NCBI GenBank assembly: GCA_029550865.1
Contig: JAKPGM010000034.1
Span: 1 to 64,000, forward strand
Source of the DNA: Bacteroidota bacterium
GTDB taxonomy: Bacteria; Bacteroidota; Bacteroidia; Bacteroidales; DTGW01
Length of the DNA stretch: 64,000 nt
Reading direction: 5' to 3'
A program made the position numbers and the translations under genes. The notes under the pieces are model-generated. The model was not told the origin of the DNA. It did not search any database and worked only from the letters and a program-made list of their open reading frames with translations. This document shows, piece by piece, positions 7,245 through 15,239 of the stretch. Every line of letters begins with the position of its first letter. Within the stretch, counting starts at the first letter, position 1.

Positions 7245-8237
7245 ATGAACTCTATTGGCACACTTTTTCGTCTGAGTATTTTTGGTGAATCGCATGGGAA
7301 ATGTGTAGGAATAGTGATTGACGGTGTACCAGCAGGTATTCCTCTAACAGAAGCCGACCTGGAAAAAGATTTAGCTCGGAGAAAAAGTGGGGCCAAAGGA
7401 ACAACCCCGCGCCAGGAGGCCGATCAGCCCCGCATCATGAGCGGTACCTTCAACGACCATACTACGGGAGCGCCCATCATGATTCTTTTTGAGAATACCA
7501 ATACCCGATCCCGCGACTACACTTTTTTGCTCGAAACTCCGCGTCCAGGGCATGCCGATTTTGTAGCTCACAAAAAATTTGGGGGATATGAGGATTATCG
7601 GGGGGGAGGACATTTCTCGGGACGTCTTACCCTGGGTATCGTAGCAGCTGGCGTCATTGCCAAAAAAATCATCCATCCCATCGAGGTACGTTCCACCCTT
7701 ATTGAGGCCGGAGGATCGCCCAACATTGAAGAAGCGGTGGAAAAAGCTATGGCCGATCGCGACTCTATTGGCGGTATTGTCGAAACCGTTGCAACCAACA
7801 TGCCCATAGGATTAGGGGAACCTTTTTTTGGCAACATCAAAGCTATCATTGCTCACTATATATTCTCGATTCCTGCCATCAAAGGCCTTGAGTTTGGTTC
7901 AGGCTTTGCTGCAGCCCGCATGCGTGGATCGGAACATAACGACCGATTCATCGACACTAGTGGCAAAACTGCCACTAACAATGCTGGCGGTATCAATGGG
8001 GGAATATCCAACGGCAACGACCTGATTTTTCGCGTAGCCGTTAAACCCACCAGTAGTATCCACGCTACCCAACACACCATGAACATGAAGACCGGAACAA
8101 TGACCGATCTCAATGTCGAAGGTCGACACGATACCTGTATCGCTCTCAGGGTTCCCGTGGTTGTCGAAGCTGCTACTGCCATTGCGCTGGCCGATTTGAT
8201 GTTGCAGGAACAAAAAGTCAAGCGAATTTTTGGCTAA
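7245..8237 (+). CDS. aroC: Chorismate synthase
   Basis: A 330-residue FMN-dependent enzyme converting EPSP to chorismate, last step of the common pathway. It carries the signatures FGESHGKCVGIVIDG, YRGGGHFSGRLTLG and GSEHNDRF, and the late conserved RHDTCIALRVPVVVEAATA. It is slightly shorter than the usual ~350-360 residues but both ends look intact. It is the last gene of the operon; aroA, aroE, aroK and tyrA are not in this window. Confidence 0.95.
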   Translation: MNSIGTLFRLSIFGESHGKCVGIVIDGVPAGIPLTEADLEKDLARRKSGAKGTTPRQEADQPRIMSGTFNDHTTGAPIMILFENTNTRSRDYTFLLETPRPGHADFVAHKKFGGYEDYRGGGHFSGRLTLGIVAAGVIAKKIIHPIEVRSTLIEAGGSPNIEEAVEKAMADRDSIGGIVETVATNMPIGLGEPFFGNIKAIIAHYIFSIPAIKGLEFGSGFAAARMRGSEHNDRFIDTSGKTATNNAGGINGGISNGNDLIFRVAVKPTSSIHATQHTMNMKTGTMTDLNVEGRHDTCIALRVPVVVEAATAIALADLMLQEQKVKRIFG

Positions 8238-8349
8238 CCCTGGCTAACTCGAAAATTGTCCAATAAATAGTAAGAATCATTAAAGATAGCCAGACGCACA
8301 GCCAATACGTCTATCGTATAGTTGCGCTATCCCATTATGGAATTTTTCA

Positions 8350-8381
8350 TTTGTTTAGCAACATCTTTTGCCATAAATTTG
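8350..8381 (+). promoter_or_regulatory. Promoter of the cyclase/HD gene
   Basis: TTTG at 8350-8353 and TAAATTTG at 8374-8381, 20 bases apart, fit the Bacteroidota consensus. Transcription would start near 8388, leaving a 5' UTR of about 65 bases. The rest of the 215-base gap after aroC shows no clear terminator. Confidence 0.65.
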
Positions 8382-8452
8382 TTACATGGGTAGCTTTTAT
8401 CTGCAAAATATCCTGAAAAACATTATTTTTCGCATCATATAATAATACCATT

Positions 8453-9865
8453 ATGTCCGAGAGTTATGAAGAATTGGTCAGGCGAATTGCAAAATTGGTA
8501 AAGCAAAACAAGGAGCTGAAAGAAGAAAATAACCGTTTGCATAGCCTATACGAAAAGCTGCAGGACGAAAATGAACAGTTAAAAAAACTGCTCGGAAAAT
8601 ATCAGGCCACCCTTGAACTGCCTGGAGAAAAAGATGAACAAAAAACCCTGCGCTTTCAAATGGCAACCGTTTTGTTTGCCAATATCCATGGTTTCTCTCG
8701 GCTGAATGATAAGATTGATTCGCAGAAAGTCATCGACCAGCTCGATTCTATCATGTTTCATTTCGAAAATGTAATTCACAAGTATAAAATTGAAAAAATA
8801 AAAACCATTGGCGATACCCTAATGTGTGCAGGGGGTATCCCGCAAAAAAACATCACCAACCCTGTTGAAGTCGTCCTGGCTGCCCTTGAAATGGTAATGA
8901 TAGTGGATGAGATTCAACATCAATCGGACAATGACAAGATATGGGAAATAAAAATGGGCATTCATACGGGGCCTGTTACTGCAACACTAGGAGGTAATAA
9001 AAAAAGTACGTACGAATTAAAAGGTGACACCGTAAACATTGCTACCCGCCTTGAATCGTCAGGAGTGCCAGGAAATATTATTATTTCGGCTAATACCTAC
9101 GAGCTGGTGAAAGAATTTTTTACTTGCGAATATATGGGTAAAATGCCCATCAAATATCATGGGGATATCGATATTTACCTGGTCAAGGGTATCAAACCTG
9201 AGCTTTCGGTAAACGAGCAGGGCAAAGTTCCGAACGACCTGTTCCGAACACGTTTTGGCTTATTACAATTCAATGATTTACAGGAAATCATCCTTGACCG
9301 GTTGGAAAAAGAGCTTCCACCCTACCTGTATTACCACAACGTCAAGCATACCGTCGATGTCATAACCGAAGTCGAGCTAATAGGCTGGGGCGAAGGCGTT
9401 AGCGACGAGGAAATACTACTGCTTAAGACAGCCGCCCTGTTTCACGACTCAGGGCATATCATTTCATACGACAACCACGAATACTTTGGAACCGTTCTGG
9501 CCAGGGAATATTTGCCAAAATTTAATTATACCAACGAGCAAATTGAAATCATTTGTGAGCTGATCATGGCTACTAAGTTGCCGCCTAAGCCCAAAAATCT
9601 GCTCGAAAAAATCATGTGTGATGCTGACCTGGACTATTTAGGGCGGTCCGATTTTATTCCGGTATCCAATACACTCTATCGCGAACTTAAAGAGCAAAAT
9701 AAAATAGGCAGCTTGAACGATTGGAACAAGCTGCAACTCAAATTTATCTCTGGACATCAGTATTTTACCCAAACAGCACTTAGCCTGCGCGAAGTAAACA
9801 AGCAAAAGCAGATTGAACGTATTATGCAACTCATTGAACCCGAACCAAATGAACCACAGCCATGA
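8453..9865 (+). CDS. Class III nucleotide-cyclase-like domain fused to a PDE-like HD domain
   Basis: A 470-residue soluble protein. Residues ~5-60 form a coiled coil, ~66-250 a class III adenylyl/guanylyl cyclase domain and ~285-420 an HD domain. In the cyclase domain the substrate-side KTIGD (Lys117, Asp121), GIHTGPV and the transition-state pair in DTVNIATRL (Asn195, Arg199) are kept, but the first metal-binding Asp is Asn77 (LFANIHGFS instead of the usual LFxDIxGFT). The HD domain has YYHNVKHTVDV (His295, His299), LFHDSGH (His331, Asp332, His335) and a late DADLD; the first motif is very like the HNxxHAxDV pattern of class I cyclic-nucleotide phosphodiesterases. The protein may both make and break a cyclic nucleotide, or the cyclase half may be only a sensor. 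It overlaps the next gene by four bases. Confidence 0.8.
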   Translation: MSESYEELVRRIAKLVKQNKELKEENNRLHSLYEKLQDENEQLKKLLGKYQATLELPGEKDEQKTLRFQMATVLFANIHGFSRLNDKIDSQKVIDQLDSIMFHFENVIHKYKIEKIKTIGDTLMCAGGIPQKNITNPVEVVLAALEMVMIVDEIQHQSDNDKIWEIKMGIHTGPVTATLGGNKKSTYELKGDTVNIATRLESSGVPGNIIISANTYELVKEFFTCEYMGKMPIKYHGDIDIYLVKGIKPELSVNEQGKVPNDLFRTRFGLLQFNDLQEIILDRLEKELPPYLYYHNVKHTVDVITEVELIGWGEGVSDEEILLLKTAALFHDSGHIISYDNHEYFGTVLAREYLPKFNYTNEQIEIICELIMATKLPPKPKNLLEKIMCDADLDYLGRSDFIPVSNTLYRELKEQNKIGSLNDWNKLQLKFISGHQYFTQTALSLREVNKQKQIERIMQLIEPEPNEPQP

Positions 9866-10164
9866 TAACTACCTGTGTATATGTAGAAGTAAAGCCCGAA
9901 TACGTAGAGGCTTTTATAGAGGCTACCTATAAAAACCATGCTGCCTCGATACAGGAGCCGGGTAATTTGCGCTTCGACGTCCTTCAGGATAAGGAAAATC
10001 CTACAAAATTTTTACTCTACGAGGCTTATGTAAATGAGGAATCGGCAGCAGCCCATAAAAATACACCACACTACCAACTATGGCGCGACACTGTGGAAAA
10101 AATGATGGCCAATCCGCGAAAGGGAGTTAAATACACCCTATTGTACCCAAAAGTATGCAGCTAA
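9862..10164 (+). CDS. ABM-domain protein (antibiotic biosynthesis monooxygenase-like, putative quinol monooxygenase)
   Basis: A 100-residue single-domain protein of the dimeric ferredoxin-like ABM fold: ITTCVYVEVKPEYVEAFIE, then EPGNLRFDVLQDKENPTKFLLYEAY and a helix HYQLWRDTVEKMM. Relatives include LsrG and small quinol or heme-handling monooxygenases, so the substrate cannot be named. It overlaps the cyclase-like gene (ATGA) and lies one base before the alcohol dehydrogenase, so the three form one transcription unit. Confidence 0.8.
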   Translation: MITTCVYVEVKPEYVEAFIEATYKNHAASIQEPGNLRFDVLQDKENPTKFLLYEAYVNEESAAAHKNTPHYQLWRDTVEKMMANPRKGVKYTLLYPKVCS

Positions 10165-10165
10165 T

Positions 10166-11332
10166 ATGAACAATTTTAGTATTGCCCCTACCCCACTGCT
10201 TTATTTTGGTCCAGGAGCTATCACACACCTACCTAACCTTATTGAACGATGGGGTAGCCGTGTATTACTTATTACCGGTAAAAATTCCTTCACCGCTTCC
10301 CCATGGCAAGAAAAAATTTTAGCCCAGTTGCGTTCGTTTCAGGTATTCCATGTACTTCATAGCGGGGAACCTACCGTTGATCAGGTCAACGACCTGCTTT
10401 TGCAATTAAGAACAGAATCTTTCGACTGTATAGTTGGTATTGGTGGAGGAAGTGTCCTTGACATGGGCAAAGCACTATCGGCCATGCTTACTGTGAACGA
10501 TACCATTGAAAACTATCTCGAAGGATTACCTACTTACCGACCCCATCCGGGAAGCAAAATACCTTTCGTAGCCATACCTACGACAGCTGGAACAGGTAGC
10601 GAAGCTACCAAGAATGCCGTGATTTCGCGTTACGGTGAAAACGGATATAAACGTTCGCTCAGACACAACAATTTCATTCCCAATGCGGCCATCATCGACC
10701 CTCAACTGCAGGTTACGTGTCCACCCCAGGTAACCGCTACCAGCGGAATGGATGCACTTACACAACTGATTGAATCGTATTTTTCGCCCCAGGCTAATCT
10801 TTTCACCGACATTCTGGCAGAAAAAGGCATTGAGCTTGCTGCACAATCATTGCTAAAAGTATATACCGACCCCCAGCATATCGATAGTCGTACCCATATG
10901 GCAATGGCTGCCTATTTGTCGGGAATTACGCTGGCTCATGCAGGACTGGGAGCTGTACATGGCTTTGCCTCAAGTATAGGAGGCTTATATAATGCAACTC
11001 ACGGTGCCATATGTGGATGTTTGCTTACACGAACCCTTGAAATAAACCTGCAAAAAATGCTTAAACTGCCCAACCAACCTTACCACCACAAAATATACAG
11101 ACTGGCACAAATACTCCAACCAACAGATTCCTTAAAAAATATTGAGCATGCAGCCGACAGTATCGTAAAAATCATCAATGACTGGGCTCAGCAACTTAAT
11201 ATACCTTCGTTACAAATGCTGGGGGTAGAGCAAGCTGCAATTGACAAAATTGCACGGCAAACCCAGATAAAAAATAACCCCGTTCCGCTCGATGAAGCCG
11301 AATTGAGAAACATACTCATGACAAGCTGGTAA
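10166..11332 (+). CDS. Iron-containing alcohol dehydrogenase family protein
   Basis: A 388-residue group III alcohol dehydrogenase. The NAD(P)-binding GIGGGSVLDMGKALSA and IPTTAGTGSE motifs are present. Of the four usual metal ligands, Asp is in SGMDALTQLIE and two His are in AVHGFASSIGG and NATHGAICG, but the first ligand His (normally DALTHxIE) is Gln. That Asp/Gln variant is a recognised subgroup rather than a one-off change, and may alter metal content. Substrate unknown. It belongs to the cyclase-ABM transcription unit and could act on a small aldehyde or ketone. Confidence 0.85.
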   Translation: MNNFSIAPTPLLYFGPGAITHLPNLIERWGSRVLLITGKNSFTASPWQEKILAQLRSFQVFHVLHSGEPTVDQVNDLLLQLRTESFDCIVGIGGGSVLDMGKALSAMLTVNDTIENYLEGLPTYRPHPGSKIPFVAIPTTAGTGSEATKNAVISRYGENGYKRSLRHNNFIPNAAIIDPQLQVTCPPQVTATSGMDALTQLIESYFSPQANLFTDILAEKGIELAAQSLLKVYTDPQHIDSRTHMAMAAYLSGITLAHAGLGAVHGFASSIGGLYNATHGAICGCLLTRTLEINLQKMLKLPNQPYHHKIYRLAQILQPTDSLKNIEHAADSIVKIINDWAQQLNIPSLQMLGVEQAAIDKIARQTQIKNNPVPLDEAELRNILMTSW

Positions 11333-11389
11333 TATTTGGTAAGAAATTTGTAAGGATATTTGTATTGAAAACTCTAAAATTGAAAATTT

Positions 11390-12076
11390 ATGTACTGGAT
11401 TATTTTAATTCTCACTTTTGGTTTTAGCTGGTATATTGGTTGGAAGCTAAAGAGAAAATTCAGGGAATATTCGGAAGTACCCCTCACTCAGGGGCTAAGT
11501 GGCAAAGAAGTAGCCGAAAAAATGCTGCGAGATAACGGCATTTACGATGTAAAGGTCGTATCGGTAGAAGGAACTTTGACCGACCATTATAATCCTGTAG
11601 ACAAAACTGTAAATTTAAGTCCCGATGTGTATTACGGTCGCAATATTGCAGCGGCAGCAGTGGCAGCACATGAATGCGGTCATGCTGTTCAGCATGCGCA
11701 GGCATACGCATGGTTGGGCTTACGTACGGCGCTGGTACCTCTTCAAAACATCAGCGCTCAATTGATGAATGCAATTTTTATGATTTTGTTCTTTGGTTCG
11801 TTGTTTATACATGGCTTGTTTCCGCTTGCGTTACCGATCATTATCGGTTGTTACTTTATTTTCACCCTCTTTGCATTCATTACCCTACCTGTTGAAATCA
11901 ATGCAAGCAAACGCGCTCTTGCATGGCTATACCACAGCGGTATTACCTCTAACCAGCAGCAGGCAATGGCTGCCGATGCCCTCAAATGGGCTGCTCGTAC
12001 TTACGTGGTAGCGGCTCTTTCCTCGCTTGCCATGTTGCTGTATTACCTGATGTTATTCCTGGGTAGAAGAGACTAA
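11390..12076 (+). CDS. Membrane zinc metallopeptidase, YugP-like (PF04298)
   Basis: A 228-residue membrane protease. One membrane segment lies at the N-terminus (~2-18) and others at ~118-165 and ~200-222. The zinc motif is AAHECGHAVQH (HExxH type), preceded by YGRNIAAAAVAAH. SLSGKEVAEKMLRDNGIYDVKV and VNLSPDVYYGRN before it are typical of the family. Function in the cell is not known; it is probably housekeeping membrane protein quality control. It begins 57 bases after the alcohol dehydrogenase and ends at a strong terminator. Confidence 0.88.
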   Translation: MYWIILILTFGFSWYIGWKLKRKFREYSEVPLTQGLSGKEVAEKMLRDNGIYDVKVVSVEGTLTDHYNPVDKTVNLSPDVYYGRNIAAAAVAAHECGHAVQHAQAYAWLGLRTALVPLQNISAQLMNAIFMILFFGSLFIHGLFPLALPIIIGCYFIFTLFAFITLPVEINASKRALAWLYHSGITSNQQQAMAADALKWAARTYVVAALSSLAMLLYYLMLFLGRRD

Positions 12077-12098
12077 TCCATTTCAAACATACCTTAAG

Positions 12099-12125
12099 AA
12101 AGCAGGATTTTTTCCTGCTTTTTTT
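12099..12125 (+). terminator. Rho-independent terminator after the zinc peptidase gene
   Basis: A 9-bp perfect stem (AAAGCAGGA / TCCTGCTTT) with a T5 loop runs into further T residues. Confidence 0.88.
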
Positions 12126-12204
12126 ATATCAAGAAATGCTGTCATCCATTATTTACCCATTATTTCCTCAGTATATCTGTAATTATTTGTAGCTGAAATT
12201 AAGC

Positions 12205-12313
12205 GTCGTATGGAACTCGCATGTTATGAAGTTTCTTATAAATGGCAAGTACGAAAATGAGATAAATATTTTCATACTCTTTTGTGAATACTGCCATACA
12301 TGCTCTTTTATCC
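12205..12313 (+). repeat. Dispersed extragenic hairpin repeat, family 1, copy B
   Basis: Begins TATGGAACTCGCATGTTATG, contains the inverted repeat AGTACGAAAAT ... ATTTTCATACT (12249-12279) and ends near GCTCTTTTATCC. It aligns over its length with copy A (minus strand, 1773-1880) and copy C (23041-23128). It ends a few bases before the promoter of the BP74-like gene. Confidence 0.75.
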
Positions 12314-12315
12314 AA

Positions 12316-12323
12316 TATATTTG
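12316..12323 (+). promoter_or_regulatory. Promoter -7 element of the BP74-like gene
   Basis: TATATTTG matches TAnnTTTG and would start transcription near 12330. This excludes the upstream in-frame ATG at 12226, which lies inside repeat copy B. Confidence 0.6.
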
Positions 12324-12402
12324 CAATAGCTTATTAACATCAGCCCCAATTAAATACGCAACTATTTTCAGTTTTGTCATCTTTCAAAAAACACTGAGAT
12401 AT

Positions 12403-13092
12403 ATGAAAAGGTCTTTTTGTACTTTGTTTATGATTGGAACCATGACACTATTGAGCCTCGCTCAGAGTTTAAGATATTTTGAGTTTAGTACACAATGTGG
12501 GCATGGCAACTGGCAAGACAGTTCATTTATTGCAGCTACCAGCGTACAAGAAGTTATCGATTCGGTAATAGCAGATTTACAGCGCCCGTACGAGCAAAGA
12601 AAGTTTATTACAGGCCCGATTGCACCAGGCCATGGAGGACACAACCATAATGCAAACCATTGGTTTAAATGGCATTATATTCCCAATGAATGGGTACTTA
12701 CCGAAATGGCTATTGAAATTTGTGACGGATGCCCCTACTCCGACTTAGACGCTGATACCTCTTACTGGATAAGAACTATAGGACGTTTCTGCCCCTGGAG
12801 CGGCAAACCCGTTCGAGAGGTAATGCCTCCCGATAACCATGTAAATACCCTACCCAAAGTTCAAATATTCCTTTTTCCCAATCCTGCACAAAAGACAGTG
12901 CGTGTTGCATATCCAGGCACATTGCCCGCAGTATTAGCCATTTATAGTATGACAGGACATACTCTGATTTTTAAAGCAAAGTTAAAAAATAACGAAACGA
13001 TAGACCTATCAAATCTTGAAATGGGACTATACCTGATACACATTTACAACAATGCTTTCTCAACGACGGAAAGATTATGGGTCAACAAATAA
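12403..13092 (+). CDS. Secreted BP74-like domain protein with T9SS C-terminal sorting domain
   Basis: With the ATG at 12403 the product is 229 residues and starts with a clean signal peptide (MKRSFCTLFMIGTMTLLSLA, cleaved near Gln21); the longer frame from 12226 would hide it and runs through a repeat. Residues ~23-145 match the N-terminal domain of BP74/calmodulin-binding-like proteins: YFEFS at the start, HWFKWHYIP, the core MAIEICDG, and FCPWSG near the end. The segment around HGGHNHNANH is rich in His and could bind metal. Residues ~155-229 are a type A T9SS sorting domain (FPNPAQKTVRV, NLEMGLYLIHIY), so it should be exported through the type IX system and attached to or released from the surface. 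Function unknown. Confidence 0.72.
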   Translation: MKRSFCTLFMIGTMTLLSLAQSLRYFEFSTQCGHGNWQDSSFIAATSVQEVIDSVIADLQRPYEQRKFITGPIAPGHGGHNHNANHWFKWHYIPNEWVLTEMAIEICDGCPYSDLDADTSYWIRTIGRFCPWSGKPVREVMPPDNHVNTLPKVQIFLFPNPAQKTVRVAYPGTLPAVLAIYSMTGHTLIFKAKLKNNETIDLSNLEMGLYLIHIYNNAFSTTERLWVNK

Positions 13093-13254
13093 ATGTGGAT
13101 AATACTGAATATGACTCGCGCTTGGTGAAACCACTATATAAAGCCTTATTTTTTGAATAGATTTTTATTATAAATAGCAATATTTATAGCTTTTATTTTT
13201 AAACAAATATATTATCCTACAGCTATTGGTTAAGATAATCCCTGAAATGTTCTA

Positions 13255-13715
13255 ACCACAGAGGGCGCAGAGTAGCACTGAGCTTTTTTTAATTATTCTT
13301 TATAAACTTATATACTTTTCTCCGTGTTCCTCTGTGTTCTCCGTGGTGAGTTTAAATTTTTAACCACAGAGGGCACAGAGAAACACAGAGGTTTTTAATT
13401 ATTCTTTATAAACTTATATACTTTTCTCCGTGTCCCTCCGTGCTCTCCGTGGTGAGTTTAAATTTTTAACCACAGAGGGCGCAGAGTAGCACTGAGGTTT
13501 TTTAATTATTCTTTACAAACTTATATACTTTTCTCCGTGCCCCTCCGTGCTCTCCGTGGTGAGTTTAAATTTTTAACCATAGAGGGCACAGAGTAGCACA
13601 GAGGTTTTAATTATTCCGTTTCAAAACTTGTATATTTTTCTCCGTGTCCCTCCGTGCTCTCCGTGGTGAGTTTAAATTTTTAACCACAGAGGGCACAGAG
13701 TAGCACTGAGGGTTT
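13255..13715 (+). repeat. Tandem array of ~107-bp hairpin repeats (ACCACAGAGG type)
   Basis: Units start at 13255, 13363, 13469, 13576 and 13683 (spacing 108, 106, 107, 107): four full copies and a truncated fifth. Each unit begins ACCACAGAGGGC..CAGAG and ends CTCCGTGGT, so the two ends of a unit are complementary and can form a long hairpin around an AT-rich middle. There is no open frame. The same ACCACAGAGG / CTCTGTGGT motif is known as a widespread extragenic repeat in environmental bacteria. It occupies most of the 765-base gap between 13093 and 13857; the rest of that gap is AT-rich with nothing I recognise. Confidence 0.92.
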
Positions 13716-13857
13716 TTGGTAATACCGTTTATTCTCAACGCGTTTATCTGTACATATTACAAAGAAAACAGAGTATACTTAAAAAAGATTGAATCCACCA
13801 AATAGCGTTTGGCATTGCCAAGAATTATCGTTTATTTTGCAAATCAAACAAAAAAGT

Positions 13858-15222
13858 ATGGCAAGAATACAATATTATTCGACCAATTTAAAGAGCGAAA
13901 AAGTTTCTTTCAGGGAAGCGCTTATTCGTGGTCAAGCTCCCGACAGAGGATTGTACATGCCCGATCAGATACCCGTACTCACCCCCGATCAGATAGAATC
14001 GTTTGCTGGTAAAAGTTATCCCGAAATAGCCGAAATCATATTAAAACTATACGTAAACGATGATATTTCGCAGGATGATCTATCACGATTGGTCAGAGAT
14101 GCTTACAATTTTGAAATTCCCCTCGAGAATGTTTACGATCGCATACATGTAATGCGGCTCGACCGAGGACCAACGGCATCGTTCAAAGACTTTGCTGCCC
14201 GGATGATGGGCAGATTGATGCAATATTTTCTCAAACTGGAAAACCGTCGAATGCTGATACTTACTGCCACCTCGGGGGATACAGGTAGCGCCATTGCCAA
14301 CGCATTCTATGGGCTCGATAACATTGAAGTAGTTATTCTATTCCCCGAGAAAGAAGTCACTGACCGGCAACGAAAGCAGATGACTACGTTGAACCAAAAT
14401 ATCACTGTGCTGGCCATCGATGGAAAGTTTGATGACTGTCAGGCATTGGTCAAACGAGCATTTGCTGACGAAGACCTATCGTTTTTACCCCTTTCTTCGG
14501 CCAACTCTATTAACATTGGACGTCTAATACCGCAGAGCATATATTATTTCTGGGCATGGTCTCAATTGGCCAACAATATAGACGATAAAATCATTTTCTC
14601 GGTACCATCGGGCAACTTTGGCAATCTTATGGGAGGTATCATAGCGCGACACATGGGGCTGCCAGTCGAACGTTTTGTTGTCTCGACCAATGAAAACGAT
14701 GAAGTACCTGTATATTTTGCCAAAGGTTCCTACCAGCCCCTCATTCCATCGCGCAACTGCATTTCGAGTGCTATGAATGTGGGTCACCCCAGTAACATGG
14801 CTCGTATCGTTGCACTATATGGAGGTATTATGGATGAAAAAGGAAACATCAGCAAACAACCAGATATCGATCGTTTAAAAAAAGATTTGTGGCCAGTAAG
14901 CATTACCGATTCCCAAACACGCGAAACTATTAAGAATGCTTACGAAAAATACCGTTTATTACTTGAGCCTCATGGCGCAGTTGCCTGGGCAGGGCTACAC
15001 CGCTTTTTTGAAGCACATCCAGAACTATATACTCCCTTTCAGCTATGTGTAACCCTTGAAACAGCCCATCCTGCTAAATTTCCTCAAGAGATTGAGCACA
15101 TACTGGGCATACAACCCGATTTGCCCGAAAGTATGTCACATCTTGACGAAAAAATCGAGCACATGATCCCCATGAGCAATCGTTACGAAGATTTTAAAAA
15201 TTATCTGTTGAAGCGCAAATAA
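13858..15222 (+). CDS. thrC: Threonine synthase
   Basis: A PLP enzyme converting O-phosphohomoserine to threonine. From the ATG at 13858 (MARIQYYSTN) the product is 454 residues, the normal length; the longer frame from 13789 adds a segment without homology. The PLP lysine is in GPTASFKDFAARMM; LTATSGDTGSAIANAF and the phosphate-binding SVPSGNFGNLMGG are also present. It starts an apparent three-gene unit with thrH (17 bases downstream) and a NUDIX gene. Confidence 0.95.
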   Translation: MARIQYYSTNLKSEKVSFREALIRGQAPDRGLYMPDQIPVLTPDQIESFAGKSYPEIAEIILKLYVNDDISQDDLSRLVRDAYNFEIPLENVYDRIHVMRLDRGPTASFKDFAARMMGRLMQYFLKLENRRMLILTATSGDTGSAIANAFYGLDNIEVVILFPEKEVTDRQRKQMTTLNQNITVLAIDGKFDDCQALVKRAFADEDLSFLPLSSANSINIGRLIPQSIYYFWAWSQLANNIDDKIIFSVPSGNFGNLMGGIIARHMGLPVERFVVSTNENDEVPVYFAKGSYQPLIPSRNCISSAMNVGHPSNMARIVALYGGIMDEKGNISKQPDIDRLKKDLWPVSITDSQTRETIKNAYEKYRLLLEPHGAVAWAGLHRFFEAHPELYTPFQLCVTLETAHPAKFPQEIEHILGIQPDLPESMSHLDEKIEHMIPMSNRYEDFKNYLLKRK

Positions 15223-15239
15223 ATAATTTTGAAAGTATT

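Noticed and set aside
7371-8221. Several long open frames on the minus strand opposite aroC
   Set aside because: They are shadows of aroC with no recognisable domains; aroC is complete and in an operon on the plus strand.
8244-8300. Fourth copy of repeat family 2 in inverted orientation (AAAATTGTCCA)
   Set aside because: Only about ten bases match; the rest does not align.
9862-10164. LsrG-type autoinducer-2 degradation enzyme
   Set aside because: The ABM fold is shared by many small enzymes and no other lsr gene is nearby; I left it as an ABM-domain protein.
12226-12402. N-terminal 59 codons of the open frame at 12226-13092 as part of the protein
   Set aside because: They run through repeat copy B and lie before the -7 element at 12316; the ATG at 12403 starts a clean signal peptide.
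13255-13715. Possible CRISPR array, because of regular repeats
   Set aside because: Units are ~107 bases with near-identical content throughout and no unique spacers; there are no cas genes.
13789-13857. Upstream start for threonine synthase
   Set aside because: The added 23 residues have no likeness to ThrC, while the ATG at 13858 gives the normal N-terminus.
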